The notes below the pieces were generated by a model, which made no database searches, was not told the origin of the DNA, and worked only from the letters and a program-made list of their open reading frames with translations. A program made the translations under genes and the position numbers. 64,000 nt of DNA from JAGVDM01 sp964642315 (GTDB lineage Bacteria; Patescibacteriota; Gracilibacteria; Peribacterales; Peribacteraceae), in the NCBI GenBank assembly GCA_964642315.1, contig CAZXOG010000002.1:1-64000 (forward strand). The letters run 5' to 3'. Below, one piece after another: positions 23,830-32,191 of the stretch. Every line of letters begins with the position of its first letter. Positions within the stretch are counted from its first letter, which is position 1.

Positions 23830-25302
23830 TTAGTACAGCGTAAAATACCCATCGCTTTCATCCCCGGCGATGTATCCGAATCCTGGTCTGTACAGCAGTG
23901 CAAGTATCTTGTAATCGCTACCGGGTGCAGCTGTTTCCAGATGATTGCCGACTCTCCCGGATTTCGTATCGAACTTGGACGTGTAGTAGCTGCCCGCCGG
24001 CCCCCCGCTACCCCAGTCGTCTCCCTTGTTCATAAATGCGATGAACTTTCCGGATTTGTATAACATGAGATCCACCCGGAAATTCGTATCGATGTCGAGT
24101 ACACTTGTCCCATGAGGCGCGCCGGAAATGGTGTATGAGATGGATTCGGGGTTCCCGATTGCGATTCTTTCCCCGCCATTCGGGAAATCCAATGTGATGG
24201 CAGGCTTTGTCACGATGAATTTCAGCGTCTTCTCGATTGGTGGATTTGCCGTTGAGCAGTAACCCTTCGCAGGGTCTGCGCAGTAGACGATTGCCTTTAT
24301 GGTGTAGGTTTTTGGTCCGCTGATTTTTGAGAAATCGTACGAGCCCGTGTTGGCGTTGATTCTTACGGCGCCGCCGTTCGGTGGCACTTTGCCTCCGGCG
24401 ATAGTTGTCACCACATTGTTGTCCGCATCGTAGATGCTCGTCTTTATGGCGAAACCCATCGCGCTTGTGATCTCTCCGCCATCAGCCGTGTATGCCGCCG
24501 CGTGTATACCCATTGTGTCTCCTGACACATACTGCATGGCTCCGTTGCCATCGAGGTATCCAACCATCGTTGTTGCATGGTCGGGTGTCATTATCTCTCT
24601 CGGAACAAACCAGAAATCGAGTCTGGATGCCACAATCGTTTTTGGTATAGGTCTGCACGCTCCATCACTGCAGCCCAATAGACAACTGTATTGCTTGTTC
24701 GCGATACCGCCTGTTTTGCTGCAGGAGAATTCCGTCAGCTTTTTCCCGGCTACGCATGTGTCGGTTGCAGTCTTTCCGAATCGGTCTGTCACGGTGCCTT
24801 TCACGAAAGTAGCTTCACCATTATCGGTGTCTACACAGACAGTTTGTCTTGCTGCTGCCGCTGTTGAGGCGGTTTTTGTTTGTGCGGGTTTGCATGCGCC
24901 ATCCTTGCAATTGCTTATGCAGGGCTGCGTGATAACTGCAACGCGGTTGTCGATACAATAGTATTCAATCACGTAATTCGCGCTGTACGGATAGCAGGTA
25001 TCCGGATAACTGAATTCGCGCGAATCCTTTATCGTCACCTTTCCTTTCGTCTCAAAATTCTTCCCGCCGTCGGAATCTGTGCATGTGCGGAGGATTGTCG
25101 GCGTTGTATTTGCCGCAATCAGATTCTGGTTCTGTTGTGGTTGCATTAGATCGATTCGTGCCTGTAGGTGCGATGCTGCTTGTGCCCGCTCTCGGTGTCC
25201 ATCTGAGGCGCCCCGAGTCACTGCAAAAGTCAGAGCAGATGCTCCAACAAGCAGAACGATTGCTGTAAGCAAAGTTTTTGCCCTTATGAATTTTGTGTTC
25301 AT
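23830..25302 (-). CDS. Exported Cys-rich repeat surface protein
   Basis: A 490-residue protein with an N-terminal signal/anchor (TLLTAIVLLVGASALTFAV). Two copies of a Cys-rich module follow, about residues 70-140 and 150-220: C-x-D-[ST]-D-x-G, KGxV, DTC, E[YF]xC, and a closing C-x-DGAC-[KR]-P. The remaining 270 residues are beta-rich, with Ig-like segments (FPNGGERIAIGNPESISYTISG). Likely displayed on the surface with disulfide-stabilised modules. ATG 25302 is preferred because the upstream frame precedes the signal peptide; TATAAT and TTATAG lie just before it. Confidence 0.65.
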   Translation of the reverse strand: MNTKFIRAKTLLTAIVLLVGASALTFAVTRGASDGHRERAQAASHLQARIDLMQPQQNQNLIAANTTPTILRTCTDSDGGKNFETKGKVTIKDSREFSYPDTCYPYSANYVIEYYCIDNRVAVITQPCISNCKDGACKPAQTKTASTAAAARQTVCVDTDNGEATFVKGTVTDRFGKTATDTCVAGKKLTEFSCSKTGGIANKQYSCLLGCSDGACRPIPKTIVASRLDFWFVPREIMTPDHATTMVGYLDGNGAMQYVSGDTMGIHAAAYTADGGEITSAMGFAIKTSIYDADNNVVTTIAGGKVPPNGGAVRINANTGSYDFSKISGPKTYTIKAIVYCADPAKGYCSTANPPIEKTLKFIVTKPAITLDFPNGGERIAIGNPESISYTISGAPHGTSVLDIDTNFRVDLMLYKSGKFIAFMNKGDDWGSGGPAGSYYTSKFDTKSGRVGNHLETAAPGSDYKILALLYRPGFGYIAGDESDGYFTLY

Positions 25303-25421
25303 AGTTTCTATAATTATATAACAAAATAATTTCCTATACAACGCAAATATCAGTTGTGACAGGTACATTCTTGAATGAAGCGAATGAATTCCTGATTCGC
25401 GGTATCTTTAGGTTGCAATAC

Positions 25422-25700
25422 AAAAAAGTGGGGGCACGGGCTGCGGATGCAGCGAGGTGCCCCCGGAGCGAGTCTGTCACAAGAGTGACTCCTCGCCTGT
25501 CGGAGCATCAGTCATGGTGCCCGGAGCGGTGAGTACCGCACCGGGCGTAGGTGACCCACGTGTGGGATCCACCATCCTGGCCCCTGCCCGGCGTGGGCGG
25601 GGCGGAGAAACGGCTTCGTGTTCATTCGGGGTCGACCCCCTTCTTGGCGATCGTCGTCTTCCGCGTGCTGGCCATCTGCTTACTTGACGGGCCGGCGCGA
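25422..25700 (-). ncRNA. Candidate structured RNA (unassigned) with terminator
   Basis: Between the surface protein gene and valS (25303-25965) I see no convincing gene. On the minus strand the segment folds into consecutive strong hairpins: GCCCC.TGCCC/GGGC.GGGGC near 25583-25605, GCCCGG.GCGGT/ACCGC.CCGGGC near 25521-25550, GCGAG..GTCAC/GTGAC..CTCGC near 25474-25500, and a final GGGGGCAC (with inner GCTGC/GCAGC)/GTGCCCCC at 25430-25464 followed by a T-run, a good terminator. Motifs of RNase P, tmRNA, SRP or T-box RNAs were looked for and not found. The 5' end is uncertain. Confidence 0.45.
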
Positions 25701-25894
25701 GAAGCCGAGGATCGCAGCCACAAGAGACGCTTCATCGCATGTCCTCCAAATTGGAAGGAACAGAGTGATGATGGGCAGAATTCCCACGGCCGACATCTGC
25801 GGGGCTGCCACGAGACTGACACTAAAGATCATGTCACTCCCGCTTGTCATTTCAGTCAAGGGAGTCCCACAGATTTGTCGTGAGGTTTCTATAG

Positions 25895-25928
25895 GCCTGC
25901 ATGCCAGGGCGTTTTCCGGCATGCAGGC
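25895..25928 (+). promoter_or_regulatory. Perfect hairpin in the valS leader
   Basis: GCCTGCATGCC (25895-25905) and GGCATGCAGGC (25918-25928) form an 11-bp perfect stem 37 nt before the valS ATG; a weak CCC/GGG hairpin followed by TTTTT comes next. It may be a leader control element, but no T-box consensus or leader peptide was found. Confidence 0.4.
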
Positions 25929-25965
25929 GTGCACCCCTGCGGGTTTTTCGCTACGCTCTCCTGCG

Positions 25966-28647
25966 ATGCTCCAGAAAGCGTACGATCCAAAGGCAGTGGA
26001 GGACGGCATCTATGCGATGTGGGAGGAGAACGGTGTCTTCAAAGCCGATGCAAAGAGCCCTAAACCCGGTTTCACGGTCAGCATGCCGCCACCGAATGCC
26101 ACGGGGCAGCTCCATCTGGGGCATGCGGTGATGCTTGCGCTCGAGGATATCTTCATCCGTTTCGCGCGCATGCAGGGCAAGGAGGCGCTCTGGGTGCCCG
26201 GTACCGATCATGCAGCAATTGCCACGGAGAGCGTGGTGATCAAGAAGATCCAGCAGGAGGAGAAGATCCCCGATCCGCGCGCAGCGCTTGGGCGCGAGGA
26301 ACTCATCCGCCGCATCGCGGATTTCGTGGGGAAGAGCCAGAACACCATCCGTTCCCAGATCAGGAAAATGGGTGCCAGCTGCGACTGGTCGCGCGAGCGG
26401 TACACGTTCGATCCGGCGCTCAATCGTTGCGTGAACGAGGTGTTCGTGAAGATGTACAAGGATGGCCTCATCTACCGCGGTCACCGCATCGTGAACTGGG
26501 ATCCCAAGATGCAGACGACGGTGGCCGATGACGAGATCGAGTACATCGAGGAAACGGTGCCGTTCTACACGTTCCAGTACGGTCCGTTCCAGATCGGCAC
26601 CGCCCGCCCGGAGACGAAGTTCGGGGATAAGTACGTGGTGGTTCATCCCGATGACAAGCGGTACAAAAAGTACAAGGATGGCGAGAAATTCGAGTGCGAA
26701 TGGATCAACGGCAAGATCACGGCGACGATCATCAAAGACAAGGTGATCGACATGGAATTCGGCACGGGCTGCATGACGATCACGCCGTGGCACGATCCGG
26801 TCGACTTCGACCTTGCGGAGCGGCACAAGCTCGACAAGGAGCAGATCATCGATTTCGAGGGCAGGCTGCTCCCCATTGCGGGGGAATTCGCCGGCGTGCC
26901 GATCGAGGAGGCGCGGCCCAGGATTGTCGAGAAGCTCAAGGAAAAGGGATTGCTCGTGAAGGTGGAGGAGAACTACGTGCACCGTGTTGCAGTGAGCTAC
27001 CGTGGCAAGGGGAAGATCGAGCCGCAGATCAAGGAGCAGTGGTTCATCGACGTGAGCAAACCGGTCGTGTCGTGGAAGGGGAAGAACATGAGCCTGAAGG
27101 AAGTGATGCAAGATGTGATCCGCCGCAAAGATATCCGCATCATCCCGGATCGTTTCGAGAAGGTGTACTTCCACTGGATCGACAACCTGCGCGACTGGTG
27201 CATTTCCCGCCAGATCTGGTGGGGGCACCGGGTGCCTGTGTGGTACAAGCACGGCGGCGACAGCGAGGAGATGCACGTCGGCGTGCAACCGCCGGAGGGT
27301 GAAGGTTGGCAGCAGGATCCCGATACGCTCGACACGTGGTTCTCCTCCGGCCTCTGGACGTGGAGCACGCTCGTTGACCCCGCGCTCACGGAAGATTATT
27401 CCCTCAGCCTTGAAGATCTGCTCGCGCGGAGCCCGGATTACCAGAAGTTCCATCCCACTACGGTGATGGAGACGGGGTACGACATCCTCTTTTTCTGGGT
27501 GGCGCGCATGATTCTCATGACGACGTACGCTACAGGGGGGATCCCCTTTGATACTGTGTATCTGCACGGCCTGGTGCGAACGCGTGAAGGCAAGAAGATG
27601 AGCAAGAGCGATCCTTCCACCTGTATCGATCCGCTGGAGATCATTCCGGAGTTCGGCGCGGATGCCCTGCGCATGTCCATGATCGTGGGGCAGAGCCCGG
27701 GGAATGATTTTCGCCTCTATAAGGAGAAGATCGGCGGGTACCGGAACTTCGTGAACAAGCTCTGGAACGCAAGCCGTTTCGTGCTTCTGCAGTGCGAGAA
27801 AGCTGGCATCGATCCCCATGCAGTCCCTGGTGGTGCGTTCGAAGTCCGCAGTCTTGCCGATAAGGCGCTCATGCATGAGTTGCTCTCCCTCCGCTCCGAA
27901 GTCACCAAGGGGCTGGAGGCATACCGGCTGAGTGAAGTGGGGGAACGCATCTACAGTTTCGTGTGGGACTACTTCTGCGACTGGTACTTGGAGCTGAGCA
28001 AAGGTGAGAGCAATCCGGAACTTCTGGTCGCCGCGGTCCGCGATATTCTCATTCTGCTGCATCCATACTGCCCTTTTGTTACGGAGGAGTTGTGGCAGCA
28101 TTTCCGGCATGGAAACGTTGGCATGCTTATTGCGCAGCCGTGGCCGGCCCCGCGTGCTCCGGCGCACGAAAAGGAGGCTCAGGAATTCCAAACGCTCATT
28201 AGCGTCATTACAGCACTCCGCGGTATTCGAGCAGATCAGGAGCTTGATCCGGGCAAAGAGGTGCCTGTGTTCATCTTTGCGGAGAAACAGCACGTTGATC
28301 TTCTCCGTTCAGAGGAGGCGCACATCTGTCGTATCGCCCGCGTGGGCGAGCTCACCGTCGCATCGAAGCGCCAAAACGTCACGCATGCCGCAAGTGCGTT
28401 CCTGCCGGGGATCGAGATCCACATACCGCTTGAGGGACTTATCGATTTCGCCAAGGAGCGAGAGCGCCTCACGAAGGAGAAAGAACATCTGGAGGGTTTC
28501 CTTTCCGGCGTGCGCGCCAAGCTCAACAACGAGCAGTTCGTTGCGCATGCGCCGGAGGCAGTTGTGGGGCTTGAGCGCGAGAAACTTGCGAACGGAGAGG
28601 AAAAGCTCCACAAACTTACCGAAAGGCTTTCTTCCCTCTCCGCGTGA
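25966..28647 (+). CDS. valS: Valyl-tRNA synthetase
   Basis: An 893-residue class I synthetase charging tRNA-Val. It begins MLQKAYDPKAVEDGIYAMWE; the HIGH motif is PPPNATGQLHLGHAV, the editing domain holds GTGCMTITPWHDPVDFDL, and the KMSKS loop is KKMSKSDPST. The C-terminus has the coiled-coil arm typical of ValRS (FAKERERLTKEKEHLEGFL). The frame is open 116 codons upstream of ATG 25966, but that part is not synthetase-like and the M-L-Q-K start matches the family. The stop overlaps a GTG of the next gene. Confidence 0.96.
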   Translation: MLQKAYDPKAVEDGIYAMWEENGVFKADAKSPKPGFTVSMPPPNATGQLHLGHAVMLALEDIFIRFARMQGKEALWVPGTDHAAIATESVVIKKIQQEEKIPDPRAALGREELIRRIADFVGKSQNTIRSQIRKMGASCDWSRERYTFDPALNRCVNEVFVKMYKDGLIYRGHRIVNWDPKMQTTVADDEIEYIEETVPFYTFQYGPFQIGTARPETKFGDKYVVVHPDDKRYKKYKDGEKFECEWINGKITATIIKDKVIDMEFGTGCMTITPWHDPVDFDLAERHKLDKEQIIDFEGRLLPIAGEFAGVPIEEARPRIVEKLKEKGLLVKVEENYVHRVAVSYRGKGKIEPQIKEQWFIDVSKPVVSWKGKNMSLKEVMQDVIRRKDIRIIPDRFEKVYFHWIDNLRDWCISRQIWWGHRVPVWYKHGGDSEEMHVGVQPPEGEGWQQDPDTLDTWFSSGLWTWSTLVDPALTEDYSLSLEDLLARSPDYQKFHPTTVMETGYDILFFWVARMILMTTYATGGIPFDTVYLHGLVRTREGKKMSKSDPSTCIDPLEIIPEFGADALRMSMIVGQSPGNDFRLYKEKIGGYRNFVNKLWNASRFVLLQCEKAGIDPHAVPGGAFEVRSLADKALMHELLSLRSEVTKGLEAYRLSEVGERIYSFVWDYFCDWYLELSKGESNPELLVAAVRDILILLHPYCPFVTEELWQHFRHGNVGMLIAQPWPAPRAPAHEKEAQEFQTLISVITALRGIRADQELDPGKEVPVFIFAEKQHVDLLRSEEAHICRIARVGELTVASKRQNVTHAASAFLPGIEIHIPLEGLIDFAKERERLTKEKEHLEGFLSGVRAKLNNEQFVAHAPEAVVGLEREKLANGEEKLHKLTERLSSLSA

Positions 28648-28658
28648 AGGCGCGTCCT

Positions 28659-29549
28659 ATGCGGCTCTCGCTCGTCATCCCCGCATACAACGAAGAGCAC
28701 TACCTGCGTGCGTGCCTCGAGAGTGTTTTTGCACAGACCGATGTCCCGGATGAAGTGATTGTTGTGGATAATAACTCCACGGATGACACTGCTGTGGTTG
28801 CGAAGGAATTTCCCGTCCGTCTGGTTAAGGAAAAGCGGCGGGGGATCGTGCATGCTCGCAATGCTGGTTTCGATGCTGCGCAGTACGAGATCATTGCGCG
28901 CTGCGATGCGGATGATGTGCTCCCGGAGGACTGGATCGCGAAAATCAAGCAGAACTTTAAACGTCATGATATCGATGCCGTCACGGGGCAGCTTGTGTGG
29001 TACGAGGCGCCGATCCGGCGATGTTTCTTCAGCAATACGTTCCTCACATGCATCAAGCTCGTGCAGGGCTGGCGGGAACCGCTCATTGGCGCGAATATGG
29101 CCGTAAAGCGGGAGGTATGGCACAAAGTCCGTTCGCGTCTGCACATGGATGATCGCAAGGTGCATGAGGATATTGATCTTGGTCTCAATATCATCAAGCT
29201 CGGGGGGCGCATCCGCCGCGATAAGAGTCTGTTCGTCTATTCCTCCGGGCGTCGCATGGTACGCAAACCAGGCTCCTTCTTCGTGGAGTACCCCGTGCGG
29301 CTCTTCAAAACCATCGCGCGGAATACCGGGCCGCGACGGATTCCCGCTAGCGACAGGATCCGACCGCGCCGTAGACGGTTGGCCGCTCCGGTGACCGCCG
29401 TGCGGCGTGCTGCAGCGTGGATGCGCGCACGACGCTCCCGCGGCCAAAATGCCTCCGAATCTCGTCGAGCGTCTGCTGCACGGTCTCCGAAGCGGCTGCG
29501 CGCGGCATCCCCTCGAAAAGCGAAGCCTGCGCGGGTCCGGAAGGCTTGA
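28659..29549 (+). CDS. Family 2 glycosyltransferase with aberrant C-terminal tail
   Basis: A GT-A fold sugar transferase: LSLVIPAYNEEHYLRACLES at the start, VDNNSTDDT, HARNAGF, a CDADD metal-binding motif near residue 83, and IGANMAVKREVW. The acceptor is unknown. The final 70 residues are almost entirely Arg/Ala/Ser/Pro, are read antisense to the dinB 3' end for 203 nt, and are not glycosyltransferase-like. A one-base shift near 29340 would end the protein at a nearby TAG, so a frameshift or read-through tail is suspected. ATG 28659 is used; GTG 28644 overlaps the valS stop. Confidence 0.8.
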   Translation: MRLSLVIPAYNEEHYLRACLESVFAQTDVPDEVIVVDNNSTDDTAVVAKEFPVRLVKEKRRGIVHARNAGFDAAQYEIIARCDADDVLPEDWIAKIKQNFKRHDIDAVTGQLVWYEAPIRRCFFSNTFLTCIKLVQGWREPLIGANMAVKREVWHKVRSRLHMDDRKVHEDIDLGLNIIKLGGRIRRDKSLFVYSSGRRMVRKPGSFFVEYPVRLFKTIARNTGPRRIPASDRIRPRRRRLAAPVTAVRRAAAWMRARRSRGQNASESRRASAARSPKRLRAASPRKAKPARVRKA

Positions 29550-30564
29550 GCTTAAGCAACGCGAGTCCTGCCTGCGTGTACGCCGTGCCATGTTGCATGC
29601 AATGGTTCATACACGCGTCGGCGTAGGGGAGCAGGGCTTCTTCCGTCTGCATGTACTGCGGCAGGCGCAATTCGTGTCCGTGCATCTCCATTCGCGTGGT
29701 ACGAAGCCAGACTGCAATGGCATTGCATGCAAGGTTCTTGGAGCGCATCCGCAGCACGAGTCGGCTTAAATGCGTGAGCACGTGCGCGCGGATTTCCCCC
29801 GGCGCCCGTACCGCGCGAAAGCTGCGGCACCGTGAAAGCGACTTTGGAGGCTGTGTTCCCTCCGCGACGCGGTGTACCGGCACGCCGAGGAGTTCCTGCT
29901 GCATTTCCTTCCCCGGCATGCCGAAGAGCCGTAGAAGTTCTTCTGTCGGTGCATGAGCGATATCCCACGCGGTGCGCCATCCATGTGCTTCTGTATGCGT
30001 GTGTCTCCGCCTGCCAATGCCGGGGATTGCCGCTGCCGGGCGGTCGCGGAGGAATTGTTCGATGCCCAATTCCCCTTCGCCCACGATGGCGGTGCCGGCA
30101 GGTTTCCTGTACTCGCTTGCCATCTTTGCGAGGAGCTTCGTCGGCGCGATCCCGGCGGAGACCGTGAGGTGAACAGTTGTCCGCACGTGTTCTTGCAGTT
30201 GCAAGGCCCATGCGCGCGGATCTGACGGTTTACCCCCGACGCACGTCGTGAGGTCCGCATACCATTCGTCCACCGATGCGCGTTCGATGCACGGACAGCG
30301 GGCGGCGATCATCTCCTCGATCTGCCGCGATGCGGTGCATGCTTCCGTGAAATCCGAGAGGATGGCAATTGCCTCCGGTACAAGTTTCCTCGCTTCTGCT
30401 AGTGGCATACCTGTCCGTACCCCGCATGCTTTCGCTTCGTAGCTTGCCGCAATCACGCAGCCGCCACCCATGCCGAGCGCGAGGAGAGGCTTTCCCCGCA
30501 GTTTCGGTTGCCGGCGAACGAGTACCGATGCGAAGAACGCATCGGCATCAATGTGTGCGAACAT
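29347..30564 (-). CDS. dinB: Y-family DNA polymerase (DinB/Pol IV type)
   Basis: A translesion polymerase of 405 residues. FAHIDADAFFASV (metal-binding acidic residues and steric gate region), YEAKACGVRTGMPL, SVDEWYADL (catalytic acidic pair) and SAGIAPTKLLAKMASEYRKP are the Y-family hallmarks, followed by a little-finger domain. The residue after the catalytic DE is Trp rather than the common Ala. ATG 30564 lies 9 nt after the lexA stop, so the two form an SOS operon and dinB should be damage-inducible. Confidence 0.9.
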   Translation of the reverse strand: MFAHIDADAFFASVLVRRQPKLRGKPLLALGMGGGCVIAASYEAKACGVRTGMPLAEARKLVPEAIAILSDFTEACTASRQIEEMIAARCPCIERASVDEWYADLTTCVGGKPSDPRAWALQLQEHVRTTVHLTVSAGIAPTKLLAKMASEYRKPAGTAIVGEGELGIEQFLRDRPAAAIPGIGRRRHTHTEAHGWRTAWDIAHAPTEELLRLFGMPGKEMQQELLGVPVHRVAEGTQPPKSLSRCRSFRAVRAPGEIRAHVLTHLSRLVLRMRSKNLACNAIAVWLRTTRMEMHGHELRLPQYMQTEEALLPYADACMNHCMQHGTAYTQAGLALLKLKPSGPAQASLFEGMPRAAASETVQQTLDEIRRHFGRGSVVRASTLQHAARRSPERPTVYGAVGSCR

Positions 30565-30572
30565 GCCAGCTA

Positions 30573-31187
30573 TCAATACTTCCTCACCACACCCCGCACG
30601 ACTCCTGCCACCTGCAGTTCTTCCAGCGCGTACATGTCCGGGTACGCAGGATTCTCTGCCTGCAGGTAGAATTTCCCCTTTCCTTTCTTCAGGCGTTTCA
30701 GCGTGAATTCGCCATCCAGTACTCCTACGACGATGTCGCCGACTTTCGGCTCTGCTCCGCGCTGGACAATGACCAGATCGCCTTCTCGGATTCCGGCTTC
30801 AATCATGCTGTCGCCGCGCACGCGTAGCAGGAAGATGGATCCGCGTGCACGCTGCGGGACGATGTAATCTTCCAGGTCGAGCATTTCTTCCGCCTGCTCT
30901 TCCACCGGTGCTGCGAACCCCGCAGAAATCGGGCCGAAGAGCGGCAGAACCATTGGCTGCGGATGATCTTCCGCCGGTTGCTCCACGATTTTGATGCGCC
31001 CTTTGGGGTCTTTTTCCAGGTGCCGCTCGCGCACGAGCGCGTTCACCACCTTTGCAATGGCGTTCTTGCTGCTCACGCCGAATGCTAGGGCGAGATCCGC
31101 GAGCGAGGGCGAGTAGCCACGCTTATGCTGGAATTCCACGATGTAATTGAGGACGGTGCGCTGGTGAGGGGTGAGCGTCATAGCCAT
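30573..31187 (-). CDS. lexA: LexA repressor
   Basis: The SOS repressor and self-cleaving protease, 204 residues from ATG 31187. The N-terminal winged helix is TPHQRTVLNYIVEFQHKRGYSPSLADLA; the self-cleavage site is Ala89-Gly90 (PISAGF), with catalytic Ser127 (GDSMIEAG) and Lys164 (FTLKRL). All residues for RecA-stimulated autocleavage are present. LexA-like boxes sit in its own promoter, and dinB follows directly. An ATG at 31211 lies inside the -10 region and is less likely. Confidence 0.93.
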   Translation of the reverse strand: MAMTLTPHQRTVLNYIVEFQHKRGYSPSLADLALAFGVSSKNAIAKVVNALVRERHLEKDPKGRIKIVEQPAEDHPQPMVLPLFGPISAGFAAPVEEQAEEMLDLEDYIVPQRARGSIFLLRVRGDSMIEAGIREGDLVIVQRGAEPKVGDIVVGVLDGEFTLKRLKKGKGKFYLQAENPAYPDMYALEELQVAGVVRGVVRKY

Positions 31188-31194
31188 AGGGGGG

Positions 31195-31239
31195 TGACGA
31201 ACGTCCACCATGGTACGGTGAACGATCGTCCACAGTCAA
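31195..31239 (-). promoter_or_regulatory. lexA promoter with LexA-like boxes
   Basis: On the minus strand TTGACT (31239-31234), 18 nt and TACCAT (31215-31210) form the promoter. GGACGATCGTTC (31231-31220) lies between them and matches the GAAC-N4-GTTC type of LexA box with one mismatch; a weaker second copy, GGACGTTCGTCA (31206-31195), lies just past the start point. The arrangement fits autorepression. Confidence 0.6.
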
Positions 31240-31273
31240 CTGGTTCCTTCCGCGGAAATCTGTTCTCATCCTC

Positions 31274-32191
31274 TCAGTCTTTGCTCGGCTCCTCGATCAG
31301 GTCGAGCTCGCGCAGCTTGCTGAGCTCGATGTACGTGATGGTCCAGACAGTCTGCCGGAAGACTTCCAGGTACGCGAAGAAGTAGCTTGCGAAGAAGATG
31401 ATCACGAAGCCGAGGAACGCGCCGAGGCTGTAGCTGATCACCGGCGGCAGGAAGAGCGTGAACAGGAATCCGACGCCAAGCACCACGCCCGGCACGAGGA
31501 TGACCATGAGGATGTTCGCAAGAATCCGCAGACTGATGAAGAAGAGCAGAAGGATGAGGAACACCACATGCCCCAGGTAGCTGATAACCAGCTTGAAGCT
31601 GCGCTTGATCGCCGAGCCGATGCCTGTTTTGCGGATGACTACGGCTTCTTCGGCGAACATCCAGAAGAATTCCAGGATGTGCGATATCACCCAGAGCGTG
31701 ATGATCACCACGACGCCCGGCATGGCCGCGACACCGCCGTAGCGCAGCGAGAGCGAGCACCACGTGATCGCGATCGATGTGCTGCTCATGAAGACCATCT
31801 CGTGGAGCGCGAAGATCGGGAAGAAGTTGTAGATCGCGAGCACGAGGCCGCCTTTGATCTCCTCTTTCTTGTACGCTTTTGCGGCGAGGCCGATGATTGC
31901 GCCTTTGGCGAAATGCGGGAAGATGAGCTCGATGAGCACGAGGATAATGAGCGAGACGATGATGGTGACAGCAAGCCATTGAGGCAGGTGTTTGAGCAGG
32001 ACTGCTTCCACCTTGAAGAATCCGATCGGTTCCCGCACGATGAAGTACGAGTACGCGAACCACGTCTGGTAGATGAGGAGCTTTGCGTTGAGCATCGTTT
32101 CGAGCAGTGCAGAGGCGAAGCCCCACTTCCGCAGATCCGGAACCTGCTTCGTAATGGCCCAGGCCTTCGCGACGATTTCTCGGGGGGTCAT
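31274..32191 (-). CDS. Polytopic membrane protein, 305 aa
   Basis: At least six hydrophobic segments are visible, including WLAVTIIVSLIILVLIELIF, VVFLILLLFFISLRILANIL and GFVIIFFASYFFAYLEVF, with charged loops and an acidic C-terminus. No family recognised; it has the look of CPR-specific integral membrane proteins of about 300 residues. Its ATG overlaps the stop of the preceding LCP gene (ATGA), so both are translated from one mRNA, perhaps linking it to cell-wall assembly. Confidence 0.7.
   Translation of the reverse strand: MTPREIVAKAWAITKQVPDLRKWGFASALLETMLNAKLLIYQTWFAYSYFIVREPIGFFKVEAVLLKHLPQWLAVTIIVSLIILVLIELIFPHFAKGAIIGLAAKAYKKEEIKGGLVLAIYNFFPIFALHEMVFMSSTSIAITWCSLSLRYGGVAAMPGVVVIITLWVISHILEFFWMFAEEAVVIRKTGIGSAIKRSFKLVISYLGHVVFLILLLFFISLRILANILMVILVPGVVLGVGFLFTLFLPPVISYSLGAFLGFVIIFFASYFFAYLEVFRQTVWTITYIELSKLRELDLIEEPSKD

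Noticed and set aside
25618..25965. 116-codon in-frame N-terminal extension of valS
   Set aside because: The frame is open by GC bias only; its residues are not synthetase-like and the region folds into hairpins with a minus-strand terminator. ATG 25966 matches the family start.
25860..25965. T-box riboswitch before valS
   Set aside because: The hairpin is clear but there is no T-box bulge sequence, no specifier loop with a Val codon and no AGGGTGG-type antiterminator.
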